Source: JBBSOK01 sp965219125 (lineage in GTDB: Bacteria; Bacteroidota; Bacteroidia; Flavobacteriales; Flavobacteriaceae). Taken from it: a DNA stretch of 64,000 bases. The stretch is taken from contig CBDCMO010000002.1 in the NCBI GenBank assembly GCA_965219125.1, positions 2,418,001-2,482,000 on the forward strand, read 5' to 3'. The translations under genes and the position numbers were made by a program. The notes under the pieces were generated by a model. It worked only from the letters and a program-made list of their open reading frames with translations. It was not told where the DNA came from and did not search any database. Below, piece after piece: positions 18,091-27,901 of the stretch; position 1 is the first letter of the stretch; every line of letters begins with the position of its first letter.

Positions 18091-19632
18091 ATGGCAGGAG
18101 GAAAACTATCCCCAAGGCAGAAGATGATTAACCTGATGTATCTGGTCTTCATCGCGATGCTTGCATTAAACATGTCAAAAGAAGTACTTTCGGCTTTTGG
18201 CTTATTAGACAATAAAATAGCGAAAGCGAATACTGCATCAGACCAACGTAACCAAGCATTTATTGCTGGCTTAGCTGAAAAAGCAAGTGAACAACCGGCA
18301 AAGTATCAACCACTTCAAGCAAAAGCGGAAGAGGTAAATACTATGGCAACTGAATTGGACACTTACATTACAAATTTAAAAGGTGAAATGATGTCTTCTT
18401 TAGGAGAAAAAGTTGATCCTAATGATTATGAAGTTCAGGATAAACCAGACTTTTTAGATACAAAATTCTTTGCCGGAGATAATCTTTCTCCAGAAGGGCA
18501 AGAATTTGTTACAAAAGTTAATAATTTCCGTGAAGGTATCGTGAAAGTTGTTGGTCAAAGCTATCCAAATATCGCAGCCGATGTTAAGGATAAATTTAAA
18601 ACAACAGAAGAAACCAATCGTGATGGTAAAAAAATTGATTGGTTAAAATATAATTTTGAAGGTTTTCCTTTAATTGCATCAAAAACCAAGCTAACCCAGA
18701 TGCAGGCTGATATTAAAACAACTCAAAATGAAATGTTGTCTGCACTTTTAGCAGGTGAACAGGTTAAGCAACTTTCAATGGCGAATTATCAAGCAATCGT
18801 AGTACCTGATAAAACTGCATTTTTTAGCGGTGAAAATTTCAAAGGAAAGGTAGTATTAGGTCGTTTTGATGGAACTATGAATTTTGAGAAAGTTATCATT
18901 AATGGTAAAGAAATGGACAAACCGTCTACAGGACAGGTAGTTTTAGATTTTCCAGCCGGTAATGTGGGAGAACAAACAATTAAAGGACAGTTGCAATTTA
19001 AGCAAGGCGATAGTATTGTTCCTTTAGATTTTGAAACATCTTACGCTGTAATTAGCCGTCCAAATTCTGCAACTATTTCAGCAGATAAAATGAACGTTGT
19101 ATATCGTGGAGTAGATAACCCGATGACAATCTCATTTGCAGGTATTCCGGATAACAATGTAAATGCAAATGCAACGGGTTTAAGCCGTGTTTCAGGTAGC
19201 AAATATATGATGCGTCCAACAGCAGGTAGAGAAGTTGTTATAAATGTTTCGGGTAAATTACCTGATGGTTCTAATGTTGGAGATAAGAAAACTTTCCGTA
19301 TAAAAGATATTCCAGCTCCAGTTGGTGCCATTCGTGGTGAAACAGGATCAGTTCGGATTGAGCGTGGAGGTTTAGAAATTTCTACTGTAAGCGCTATTTT
19401 AGAAGACTTCGATTTCGAATTGAAATTAAATGTGAGCGGTTTTAGTTTTAGAGTTTCGGGACAACCAACAGTTAAAGTTAGCGGAACAAGATTAAACGAT
19501 GCTGCTAAAGCTGCTTTGAGAAGAGCAGGACGTGGTGAAACCGTACAGATTTTTGATATCAATGCGAAAGTTGAAGGAAGTGGTGTGTTAGTTAAAAAGG
19601 TTGCACCAATCATTATTGAATTGACAAACTAG
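18091..19632 (+). CDS. gldM: T9SS motor protein GldM
   Basis: 513 aa. Single N-terminal membrane helix (MINLMYLVFIAMLALNMSKEVL) followed by a helical and three Ig-like periplasmic domains. It transmits motor rotation to the GldK/N ring. 43 bp after gldL. Confidence 0.96.
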   Translation: MAGGKLSPRQKMINLMYLVFIAMLALNMSKEVLSAFGLLDNKIAKANTASDQRNQAFIAGLAEKASEQPAKYQPLQAKAEEVNTMATELDTYITNLKGEMMSSLGEKVDPNDYEVQDKPDFLDTKFFAGDNLSPEGQEFVTKVNNFREGIVKVVGQSYPNIAADVKDKFKTTEETNRDGKKIDWLKYNFEGFPLIASKTKLTQMQADIKTTQNEMLSALLAGEQVKQLSMANYQAIVVPDKTAFFSGENFKGKVVLGRFDGTMNFEKVIINGKEMDKPSTGQVVLDFPAGNVGEQTIKGQLQFKQGDSIVPLDFETSYAVISRPNSATISADKMNVVYRGVDNPMTISFAGIPDNNVNANATGLSRVSGSKYMMRPTAGREVVINVSGKLPDGSNVGDKKTFRIKDIPAPVGAIRGETGSVRIERGGLEISTVSAILEDFDFELKLNVSGFSFRVSGQPTVKVSGTRLNDAAKAALRRAGRGETVQIFDINAKVEGSGVLVKKVAPIIIELTN

Positions 19633-19650
19633 TAAATAAACCCCAGTAAT

Positions 19651-20553
19651 ATGAATTGCAGGAATGTTGTTTTAACGATTTTTAGTGTTGTAATAGGTGT
19701 TACATCTGCAAATGCGCAGATTAACATCCTTAATGCAAAAACTCCAGAAGATATTGGCAAAAAGACCGAAGAACAAATTGCATACGATAACGATAAGCCT
19801 TTGCCATATGGTTATACTGCTGATCGCGATGTACTTTGGTCAAGAACAGTTTGGGAAATTATCGATCTTGATGAGAGAGTAAATTTACCTCTGTATTACC
19901 CAATTGACACGAACAATATTGGATCTGACAGGCGTTCCTTATATGATGTTTTGGTAAAAAACATTAAAAATGGAAACATAAAAGATATTTATGCAGATTC
20001 ATATTTTACTGAAAAACGTACCCTAAAAGATATTGATGCGTCTTTAGTTTATAGAGATACAACCGATTTGGGGGTAGAGCAATACAATGCTGAAGGTAAG
20101 GTTGATGAACAATATGTGCGTCAATTTAGTTTAGATGGTGGTGATATTCAAGAATGGCACATACGGGGTTTTTGGTATATTGATAAGCGTCAAGGCGAAT
20201 TAAAATACAGATTGTTAGGTATTTGTCCGGTTGCAAACGAAGCGCGCTCAAAAGCATTTGACGATAGTGGCATAGATAGCAAAGTTGAATTATTTTGGAT
20301 ATGGTTTCCCGGCGCAAGAGATGTTTTGCACGAGGCTCAAGCCTTTAATCGAAAGAATACTTCACAGACAATATCTTTTGATCATTTGTTGAATTCTAGG
20401 CGCTTTTCTGCCGTAATCTATAAAGAAGATAACGTGCAAGGCGACCGTGCAGTAGATGATTATATTAATGATAATGCGCTTATGCAATTATTGGAATCTG
20501 ATAGAATTAAAGAAAGTATCAGAAATACCGAAATTGATATGTGGAATTATTAA
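19651..20553 (+). CDS. gldN: Gliding motility / T9SS ring protein GldN
   Basis: 300 aa. Signal peptide ending SANAQ, then the GldN domain ('DVLWSRTVWEIIDLDERVNLPLYYP', 'YRLLGICPVA'). Forms the periplasmic ring with GldK. Last gene of gldKLMN, 18 bp after gldM and followed by a strong terminator. Confidence 0.96.
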   Translation: MNCRNVVLTIFSVVIGVTSANAQINILNAKTPEDIGKKTEEQIAYDNDKPLPYGYTADRDVLWSRTVWEIIDLDERVNLPLYYPIDTNNIGSDRRSLYDVLVKNIKNGNIKDIYADSYFTEKRTLKDIDASLVYRDTTDLGVEQYNAEGKVDEQYVRQFSLDGGDIQEWHIRGFWYIDKRQGELKYRLLGICPVANEARSKAFDDSGIDSKVELFWIWFPGARDVLHEAQAFNRKNTSQTISFDHLLNSRRFSAVIYKEDNVQGDRAVDDYINDNALMQLLESDRIKESIRNTEIDMWNY

Positions 20554-20570
20554 ACAAATATATTTATAGT

Positions 20571-20605
20571 AAAACCCTCTTTGTTTTTGCAAAGAGGGTT
20601 TTTTG
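20571..20605 (+). terminator. Terminator of gldKLMN
   Basis: AAAACCCTCTTTG pairs with CAAAGAGGGTTTTTT around a 6-nt loop; 13-bp stem with a T tail. Confidence 0.92.
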
Positions 20606-20695
20606 TTTATTTCAAATTGAAAGATCGTTTTTGAAAGATGATCAAGAGTTTTAATTTGAAAAAACTGTCTATTTTGAATAAATTAAAAAAGTGTT

Positions 20696-21742
20696 TTGAA
20701 GAAAGTTGATTACATAATCGTTGGGTTAGGAATTGCAGGTTTAACTTTCTGTGAGCAACTAATTGCAAACTCCAAAACCTTTGTGGTTTACACAGGTTCT
20801 CAAAAACCGGCTACTGCAGTTTCGGGTGGTGTCTTAAACCCAACCGTTTTAAAACGCTTTACACTCGCTTGGCGCGGTAATGAATTTTTTAATTATTCAA
20901 CAGACTTTTATAAAAGGTTAGAAGTAAAATTGGGCATCAATATAATCAATGAAACCCCAATATATCGAATTATAAAAAGTGTTGAAGAGCAGAATGATTG
21001 GGCAGTTGCAAGCGATAAAAACAAATTGGGAATATTTTTAGATCCAAAAATTCTACCAAATCAAAATCCAGCCATTAAAACTTCATTTGGTTTGGGAGAA
21101 GTTAAGCACACGGCAATTGTTGACACAGAATTAATATTAAAATCATATCGTGAAATGCTTCAAAATAATATGCATTTAATCGAAAATGATTTTGATTACA
21201 ATAATTTAATTGAAAATGAAAACGGTAGTTTTTCTAATAATGAATTTATTGCAGATAAAATAATCTTCGCTGAAGGTTCTTCAGCCTTCAAAAATCCATT
21301 TCTTCCGAAGAATATTATAATAGGCAATAAAGGTGAATACATCATAGTAAAAGCGTCAAATTTAAATATGGACGCAATGTTGAAAGGGCCAATGTTTATA
21401 ATCCCGTTGGGAAATTCGCACTATAAAGTCGGTGCAACGTATAAAAGAGATGATTATACTTTAACAATTTCCGAAGAGGCAAAACTTGAAATCGCTTCAA
21501 AACTAAGTCAAATGATAAATTGCTCTTTCGAAATTGTAGATCAAGTTGCCGGAATAAGACCAACAATAAAAGACAGAAAGCCAATTATAGGAAATTTAGA
21601 AGATAATAACAATATGTACTTTTTTAACGGACTCGGCACACGCGGATTAACAATGGCGCCACTTTTGGCGGAGCAACTTTTTAATTTTGCCGAACAGAAT
21701 ATCGCACTTGACGCGGATTTAAATATCAGAAGGTTTTTATAA
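20696..21742 (+). CDS. FAD-dependent amino-acid-oxidase-type oxidoreductase
   Basis: 348 aa, TTG start (no ATG fits; the Rossmann strand begins five residues in). FAD-binding 'YIIVGLGIAGLTFCEQL', a mid-domain and C-terminal 'GIRPTIKDRKPIIG...NGLGTRGLTMAPLLAE' are those of the DadA/ThiO-like DAO family. It probably oxidises an amine or amino acid; substrate unknown. Convergent with the DUF983 gene. Confidence 0.8.
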   Translation: MKKVDYIIVGLGIAGLTFCEQLIANSKTFVVYTGSQKPATAVSGGVLNPTVLKRFTLAWRGNEFFNYSTDFYKRLEVKLGINIINETPIYRIIKSVEEQNDWAVASDKNKLGIFLDPKILPNQNPAIKTSFGLGEVKHTAIVDTELILKSYREMLQNNMHLIENDFDYNNLIENENGSFSNNEFIADKIIFAEGSSAFKNPFLPKNIIIGNKGEYIIVKASNLNMDAMLKGPMFIIPLGNSHYKVGATYKRDDYTLTISEEAKLEIASKLSQMINCSFEIVDQVAGIRPTIKDRKPIIGNLEDNNNMYFFNGLGTRGLTMAPLLAEQLFNFAEQNIALDADLNIRRFL

Positions 21743-21752
21743 ATGATTCTAT

Positions 21753-22127
21753 TTATACCTTCTCCGCATCATATTTCACAAACATATTAATCCAAATATT
21801 TCGGCTAAATCTAAGAATAATAGGTAATAAAAGTATGAGAGCAACAACTATACTTATAAAAATTTCAAATCTTTCAAGACCTATAAAAAAATACGTAATT
21901 ATAAAAACAGCCACCGCAATTGCCACGCCAACACCGTAACTTACATACATTGCGCCATAAAAAAAGCTTGGTTCAATCTTAAATTTGAATCCACAATGTG
22001 AGCATCGCTCGTGCATTTGCAGAGCTTCGGTTAAGTGGTAGGGATTTTTGTTGGTGTACATTTTCCCATTATGGCAAACGGGACAAGTGCCAGTAAAAAT
22101 GCTGTATAATTTTGTGCCTTCAAGCAT
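21753..22127 (-). CDS. DUF983 zinc-ribbon membrane protein
   Basis: 124 aa. N-terminal zinc ribbon (CPVC...HCSHCG pattern: TCPVCHNG and ERCSHCG), the family's 'EPSFFYGAMYVSYGVGVA' and two membrane helices. Widespread in Bacteroidota and alphaproteobacteria; function not established. Confidence 0.85.
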   Translation of the reverse strand: MLEGTKLYSIFTGTCPVCHNGKMYTNKNPYHLTEALQMHERCSHCGFKFKIEPSFFYGAMYVSYGVGVAIAVAVFIITYFFIGLERFEIFISIVVALILLLPIILRFSRNIWINMFVKYDAEKV

Positions 22128-22211
22128 GTTTTAGAATTCACTTTTATTAGTTCACAAATTTAGGCATCTTTGCAATCCATTTGGCAAAAATCCATAAAGT
22201 TTAATTATACG

Positions 22212-24125
22212 ATGATTAACATTCACAACCTCTCAGTTTCATTTCAAGGCGAGTATTTATTTGAAAAAATTACGTTTCAATTAAAAGCTGGAGATCGTGT
22301 TGGATTAGTTGGAAAAAATGGGGCTGGAAAATCTACGCTGCTTAAGATTATCTCCGGTGAACAGGAATATGACGGCGGCCAAATTGCAAAAGATAAGGAA
22401 TTGAGCATTGGGTTCTTAAAACAGGATATAGATTTTGTAATGGGCAGATCTGTTTTGGAAGAATCGTACGAAGCCTTTACTGAAATTAAAAAACTTGAAA
22501 AACAACTTGAAGGAATTAACACCCAATTAGCCGAACGGACGGATTATGAAAGTGAAATTTATCATCAATTAATGATAGATTTAAATGATGTTCAACATCA
22601 ATATGAAATTCACGGAGGTTATAATTATCAGGGTGAAACGGAAAGAATCTTACAAGGTCTAGGTTTTCAAAGAGAAGATTTTACCAAACTTACCGAAACG
22701 TTTTCGGGAGGTTGGCGTATGCGTATTGAATTGGCGAAATTACTGCTTCAAAATAACGATATTTTACTTTTAGATGAGCCTACAAACCATTTGGATATCG
22801 AGTCTATTCTGTGGCTAGAAGATTTCCTAAAAGGCTACGCAGGCGCAGTTGTATTGGTTTCGCACGATAAAATGTTTTTGGACAATGTTACAAATCGAAC
22901 AATTGAAATCTCGTTGGGCAAGATTTATGATTTCAACAAACCGTACTCGCAATATTTAATTCTTCGGAATGAGTTGCGTGACCAACAATTGGCTTCTCAA
23001 AAAAATCAACAAAAGCAGATTGAGCAAACCGAAAAACTGATTGATAAATTTCGCGCAAAAGCCAGCAAGGCAACAATGGCGCAATCTTTAATTAAAAAAC
23101 TAGATAAAATTGATAGGATTGAAGTAGATGAAGATGATAATAGTGTGATGACGTTGCGTTTTCCAATTTCAGTAGTGCCAGGAAAAGTAGTTGTGGATGC
23201 GGAAAATATTGCCAAAAATTATGGTGATAAAAAGGTTTTATCTGAAGTAGATTTATTGGTGGACAGAGATAGTAAACTTGCATTTGTTGGTCAAAACGGA
23301 CAGGGAAAATCTACACTTGCAAAAATAATTGTAGGCGAGCTGGAGCATACGGGAAAGTTAACGTTGGGACATAATGTACAGATTGGCTATTTTGCCCAAA
23401 ACCAAGCAGACCATTTAGATGGTAGCAAAACGGTTTTGGATACAATGATTGATGCCGCAAACGAGAAAAACCGGAGTAAAGTGCGCGATATTTTGGGCTC
23501 GTTTTTATTCCGCGGCGACGAGGTTGATAAATATGTTCGGGTTTTAAGTGGTGGCGAGCGCAACCGGTTGGCTTTGGCAAAATTGCTTTTGCAACCTTTT
23601 AATGTTTTGGTAATGGATGAGCCAACAAACCACTTAGATATAAAATCGAAAAATGTATTGAAAGATGCGCTCAAAAATTTTGAAGGTACCTTATTATTGG
23701 TTTCTCACGATAGAGATTTTCTGCAAGGTCTTACAAGTATGATTTATGAATTTAAAGATCACCATATAAAACAATATTTGGGCGATATAGATTTCTTTTT
23801 GGAACAGCGTAATCTTGAAAATCTTCGAGAAGCAGAAAAGAGAACTGTTGTTGCATCAACATCTTCTAAAAAAAGTACGCCGGGCGAAGATTATGAACTT
23901 CAGAAAAAAATAAAATCTACCAAAAATAAATTGAGCAATGTGGAATCTTCCATTTCTTCATTAGAAAAAGAAATTGCAAATATAGATACAGAACTGCTTA
24001 TTAATTATGAACAGACCATTGCCAAGCCCCAATTTTTCGATAAGTATCAAGAAAAGAAAAAGAAGCTAAAAAAACTGATGGAAGAATGGGAAGTACTTCA
24101 AGAAACGGTTGAATCCCTTTCTTAA
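22212..24125 (+). CDS. ABC-F family ATP-binding protein
   Basis: About 637 aa from the ATG at 22212 (MINIHNLSVSFQ); the upstream frame extension overlaps the leader. Two ABC domains: Walker A GKNGAGKST and GQNGQGKST, signatures FSGGWRMRIELA and LSGGERNRLALA, Walker B LLLDEPTNHLDI and LVMDEPTNHLDI. No transmembrane part; a P-site linker lies between them and a coiled-coil at the C-terminus. ABC-F proteins act on the ribosome E site. Uup/YbiT-like rather than a proven resistance factor. Confidence 0.92.
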   Translation: MINIHNLSVSFQGEYLFEKITFQLKAGDRVGLVGKNGAGKSTLLKIISGEQEYDGGQIAKDKELSIGFLKQDIDFVMGRSVLEESYEAFTEIKKLEKQLEGINTQLAERTDYESEIYHQLMIDLNDVQHQYEIHGGYNYQGETERILQGLGFQREDFTKLTETFSGGWRMRIELAKLLLQNNDILLLDEPTNHLDIESILWLEDFLKGYAGAVVLVSHDKMFLDNVTNRTIEISLGKIYDFNKPYSQYLILRNELRDQQLASQKNQQKQIEQTEKLIDKFRAKASKATMAQSLIKKLDKIDRIEVDEDDNSVMTLRFPISVVPGKVVVDAENIAKNYGDKKVLSEVDLLVDRDSKLAFVGQNGQGKSTLAKIIVGELEHTGKLTLGHNVQIGYFAQNQADHLDGSKTVLDTMIDAANEKNRSKVRDILGSFLFRGDEVDKYVRVLSGGERNRLALAKLLLQPFNVLVMDEPTNHLDIKSKNVLKDALKNFEGTLLLVSHDRDFLQGLTSMIYEFKDHHIKQYLGDIDFFLEQRNLENLREAEKRTVVASTSSKKSTPGEDYELQKKIKSTKNKLSNVESSISSLEKEIANIDTELLINYEQTIAKPQFFDKYQEKKKKLKKLMEEWEVLQETVESLS

Positions 24126-24222
24126 GAAATTTGAGATTACTAAACAGTTTTGACAATTAAGTCGGAATAAAGTTTTTGACAGTTAGAAATCCATATTTTT
24201 ACCTAACGCAAATATCTAGAAT

Positions 24223-24405
24223 ATGTTCGAACATTTTTTTCAATGTCCCTATTGCTGGGAAGAAATTTCGATGTTGTTGGACACTTCCGTCCATCACCAA
24301 ACCTATATTGAGGATTGTGAAACCTGCTGCAATCCCATAGAATTAACTGTGCAATTTATTGATAGTGAACTTGCAAGTTTTGAAGCGAAAAGTATGGAGC
24401 AATAA
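24223..24405 (+). CDS. CPXCG-motif cysteine-rich protein
   Basis: 60 aa with two Cys pairs (CPYC at residues 8-11; CETC then C) in a zinc-ribbon layout and the family's 'Q.V.DCE.CC.P' pattern. Function unknown; the next gene begins 40 bp on. Confidence 0.8.
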   Translation: MFEHFFQCPYCWEEISMLLDTSVHHQTYIEDCETCCNPIELTVQFIDSELASFEAKSMEQ

Positions 24406-24445
24406 TTTTTTAATTTATCTTTATGGTGATAAACCCAAAAAATTT

Positions 24446-24802
24446 ATGTTTACAGATTTCAGTTTTTCAAAACATACCGTTGGCTTTATTATTGAGGGCG
24501 TTTTCGATCTTGAATTAAGTAAAAAACTGCACGACCAAATTGAAGAAAAAATGAATGGTTTTGAAAAAATAAATCTCTACTTAGAGGATAATAATGTTCT
24601 AAACTTTACACTTCCCGCCGTGGTTGACGACTGCAAATTTAAAATTGAAAATTCGGACAAGTTTAATAAAGTAGCCATGGTAACAGATAGAAAATGGTTG
24701 AAATTATACGTAAATATTCAAAATCTTGTTACAACTGCAGATATTAAATGGTTTGCTACTGAAGATAGAATGAAGGCGATAGATTGGATTGCCGAGAATT
24801 AA
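24446..24802 (+). CDS. SpoIIAA-like (STAS-fold) protein
   Basis: 118 aa when started at the ATG at 24446 (MFTDFSFSKHTVGF); the upstream extension overlaps the CPXCG gene. 'GFIIEGVFDLELSKKLHDQIEE', 'VAMVTDRKWLKLY' and 'KWFATEDRMKAIDWI' match the SpoIIAA-like family that folds as STAS and may bind lipids or phosphates. It converges on the next gene with a 4-nt overlap of stops. Confidence 0.75.
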   Translation: MFTDFSFSKHTVGFIIEGVFDLELSKKLHDQIEEKMNGFEKINLYLEDNNVLNFTLPAVVDDCKFKIENSDKFNKVAMVTDRKWLKLYVNIQNLVTTADIKWFATEDRMKAIDWIAEN

Positions 24803-26472
24803 TTACTACGTCTAGCTTCTCTCCGCTCATGCCTTTCTGCCTTTCTCTGCGCTCTATTATCCTGCCGTTCTTTTTTCCGTTGTAAACTATTTTTATCTCT
24901 GTCAATTTGGTCTGGCAGGCCCGTTATACATCTTAAAAGTCCTTCCTTTACATTTAGCCATAAATAGTTGAAAAATGATTTTGTTTGATCTCTTTCAACG
25001 TGACCACGACCTTCCCTGAAAATATCATCTTTTTTTTCACTATCCTTTGAAAACAGTAAATTTGCAATCACACTAAGTACTTCATTCTTTTTCTTGCCGT
25101 CCTTATTTAAAATACTCACTTTAAAATCGGTGTATTTTATACGCATATTAATTACACTGTTGGCATAGTCCCCATTAATTGTAAAATAGGTTTGGTTGGT
25201 ATCGCCCTCAAGCATTATTTTAAGGTTCGGTTTTGTAAAGCTATTTAATTTGTCTGATTGTAGTTTCCCCAAACGTCCTTTAAATTGAAATGTGTCTGTT
25301 GCATTGTTTACGTCAAAATCCCAATTTACGTGCAGTGGTGCGTCATTCATAAATATTGCATCAATATCAATTTCAGTTCTTACCGGAGATAAATAAGTAT
25401 TGCTTACGTTGGAAATAGCTGCGTTCAGACTTGAAAATTCTATTGTGCCTCCATTATTTTCCTCTTTTACCTTCTCCGTATATGTGATTGAGGCATTTTT
25501 TATTTTTAAGGAATCTACTGTTAAATCTATTGGTAATTCTCGAAGCATCTTGCTATACAAAGGCTTAATCTTTGGGTCGTCTGCTACTAGTTTGTCCCGA
25601 AATATAGATGCGATAGGATTATCTAATTCTATCATACTACTTGTAGCAAAAAGCCTTCTATCTTTAAATCCAAAATCAATATTATGAATGGAAAATTTTG
25701 CCATTTCAACATCAAAGTGATCCCTTTCTACGGAAATTATATTTGAAAGCTGTGATCTACTATATTTTGTTTTTAAATGAATTTCAGAAAATACGGCATT
25801 CTCATCTTCAATATTTATATTGCCAATTGATAGTGTTTCGTAATTTCCCACTTTCATATAAACTGAATCTGAAGAAGCTTTATATTTTTCAAAATGAACT
25901 GGAAGCCTATTGCTAACAATGGAATCATTTAAGAGTATATCTCTAATTTCCATCGTCAGGTTTTTTGAATACATAAAAATACTGTCTTTTGTATTATCTA
26001 ATATTGTTAGGTCGGCATCGTAAATTTTCAATTCTTCAATTAAAAAAGGCTTAAATAATTTAATAGGCTTGGTTCTCTTGACGGTGCTATCATTACTTAC
26101 AAACAGCTTGTCTTTATAATAAACAATGGTTGGCTGCTTTATTTTAATGTCTTCAATGTCAATTTCTTCTTTGAATAAATAATTCCAATAGCTTACATTT
26201 TCAATAATAAACTTGTCCACATGTATTGTGGTATGCGTAACGTTATTGCTTTTATTTTTTATTGAAACTGCGGCGGAATCTATTGTTATTGTGCCTCCAA
26301 GAAGATTTATATTTAGACTTTTATAGGTTGGAACAATATTTTCGGGCATTCTTGTTGCAAGAAAATTTTCAACCTTGTCTTCTATAATTTGATTGATGAT
26401 TATGGCCGAAATAAATACAACTGCCAATAAGGATAAGAATATAATAAGAAAAATCTTGAGACCTTTTTTCAT
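24799..26472 (-). CDS. AsmA/DUF748-like envelope protein
   Basis: 557 aa. One N-terminal membrane helix (IFLIIFLSLLAVVFISAIIIN) followed by a long beta-repeat periplasmic region ('PENIVPTYKSLNINLLGGTITIDSAAV'), as in the AsmA-like/DUF748 family thought to bridge membranes for lipid transfer. The C-terminus is an Arg/Lys-rich tail (RKKERQDNRAQRKAERHERR) that would be cytosol-like and is unusual for a periplasmic end. Confidence 0.7.
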   Translation of the reverse strand: MKKGLKIFLIIFLSLLAVVFISAIIINQIIEDKVENFLATRMPENIVPTYKSLNINLLGGTITIDSAAVSIKNKSNNVTHTTIHVDKFIIENVSYWNYLFKEEIDIEDIKIKQPTIVYYKDKLFVSNDSTVKRTKPIKLFKPFLIEELKIYDADLTILDNTKDSIFMYSKNLTMEIRDILLNDSIVSNRLPVHFEKYKASSDSVYMKVGNYETLSIGNINIEDENAVFSEIHLKTKYSRSQLSNIISVERDHFDVEMAKFSIHNIDFGFKDRRLFATSSMIELDNPIASIFRDKLVADDPKIKPLYSKMLRELPIDLTVDSLKIKNASITYTEKVKEENNGGTIEFSSLNAAISNVSNTYLSPVRTEIDIDAIFMNDAPLHVNWDFDVNNATDTFQFKGRLGKLQSDKLNSFTKPNLKIMLEGDTNQTYFTINGDYANSVINMRIKYTDFKVSILNKDGKKKNEVLSVIANLLFSKDSEKKDDIFREGRGHVERDQTKSFFNYLWLNVKEGLLRCITGLPDQIDRDKNSLQRKKERQDNRAQRKAERHERREARRSN

Positions 26473-26606
26473 TTATAATTGATTTTTATTTTCAATTGTC
26501 ATATGCTCTTAGAATAATATAAGTGAGTTTTCAAAAGAGACTAAAGATATATAAATGACGTATGTATGTGCCATTTATTTTTTAATAAATTTTCTTCAAA
26601 CTTTAG

Positions 26607-26636
26607 TTGCAAGGCATTAAAAGCTTTGTATCTTTG
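26607..26636 (+). promoter_or_regulatory. Bacteroidota promoter for tRNA-fMet
   Basis: TTG at 26607-26609, 19-nt spacer, TATCTTTG at 26629-26636: an exact match to the Bacteroidota -33/-7 pattern TTG-N19-TAnnTTTG, about 70 bp upstream of the tRNA. Confidence 0.85.
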
Positions 26637-26707
26637 CAGTCCAATATTTCAGCCGGCATTATGAATCGGAAAGTTAAAAGCTAAAGTTGAATTTTTGGAA
26701 TTTATAT

Positions 26708-26780
<73 letters not shown>

Positions 26781-26788
26781 CTAGCAAT

Positions 26789-26824
26789 GAGAAGGCTTCG
26801 CAGAAATGTGAGGCCTTTCTTTTT
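26789..26824 (+). terminator. Terminator after tRNA-fMet
   Basis: AGAAGGC...GCCTTTCT stem followed by a run of six T. Confidence 0.65.
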
Positions 26825-27766
26825 TATTATGGGTACAGAATAGGTACAGAATAACTCAATTTTCATTTGCTTATTTAATTTGGAATCTTTTGCGTCTATA
26901 TAGATTTAAATTTTATTATTTTTGATATATGCAATATTGAAATAATATGATGATGTTATAATATTACAACAAGTTTCTTCTCCAATAATTTACAATTTTA
27001 TAATTTAATCTTTGGGCTAGCCCTTAATCTAAAATTAGATATTTAGGGTCTAATAAAACAATTCAGCCTCCAAACATTCTAATTTCCTCTGCAAAGACAC
27101 TTCCAGCCATTGGGTTGTGAATATGGAATTTATAATTTGTAAAATCTCCTTCAACTTTAATTTTGTTTTCCATCTCCTTTTACTAGGAGACTTATCGATA
27201 TCTGCCAGTGTTTAAATGCCAACCTGATTATAACATTTCGAATAAAAACTATTCATGCGCTATTTTGAAGCGTTTGAATATTTTTCCTTAACCTTCTTAC
27301 AGATTTTATTTAATAGAATGCTTACTTATACTCATTCTATCTGTCCAGCCAATATTTTGCATTCTCTTTTATCGCTTCGAGCACTGTCATCGGGTCTATC
27401 CTAAAAATTGTTATTATTATTACGTTGCATCATCTTTTCCAATCTTTGCGCCTACATCGGGTCTATCCTAAAAATTGTTATTATTACTACGGTAATTATT
27501 AATAATTTCCACCAACTCGGTAAGGTTAGTTGGATTTGGCTTTTATTCGTTTTGTTTTTATTCCTGCCCATAATAAGCTGTTTTTTAAAATTAATTTATC
27601 GTGTCCTTTTCATTGGTCAATTACCTAAGGTCATTCACTATTATTCGCTGTATTCCTGTCCTAGTATTTTATATGGCAAGACCAAATAAGTTTGATTTAT
27701 TTCGCAAAAAAAAGGTGCTGCCTGCTAAGACTTTCCCACGAAGGTAAAACAGAGATTTCTATTAAG
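26825..27766. other. Gene-poor AT-rich stretch between tRNA-fMet and IS3-A
   Basis: No convincing gene. It holds two direct copies of GGTACAGAATA (26830-26853), a candidate island edge next to the tRNA, and a larger direct repeat (separate entry). One frame at 27408-27689 encodes a hydrophobic stretch (WIWLLFVLFLFLPIISC) faintly like PLDc_N membrane domains; it is probably a remnant or chance. Confidence 0.5.
27389..27492. repeat. Two direct copies of a ~37-bp repeat, 67 bp apart
   Basis: CATCGGGTCTATCCTAAAAA followed by TTGTTATTATTA(T/C)TACG occurs at 27389-27425 and again at 27456-27492, differing at one position by eye. Confidence 0.85.
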
Positions 27767-27901
27767 TGTATTATACTGATATAGGTTGACCTTTTTTCAG
27801 GTTTACTTTAGACGTTCAAATGATTTTTTTTATCCGTTTGAAGGCAAAAAAATAATTTGAACTGGGTTCGTGCTTAAATTGTCAGTTCAGGTAAATTTAC
27901 A

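Noticed and set aside
27408..27689. Hydrophobic 93-aa ORF
   Set aside because: It runs through a direct repeat; the PLDc_N likeness is too weak to call a gene.
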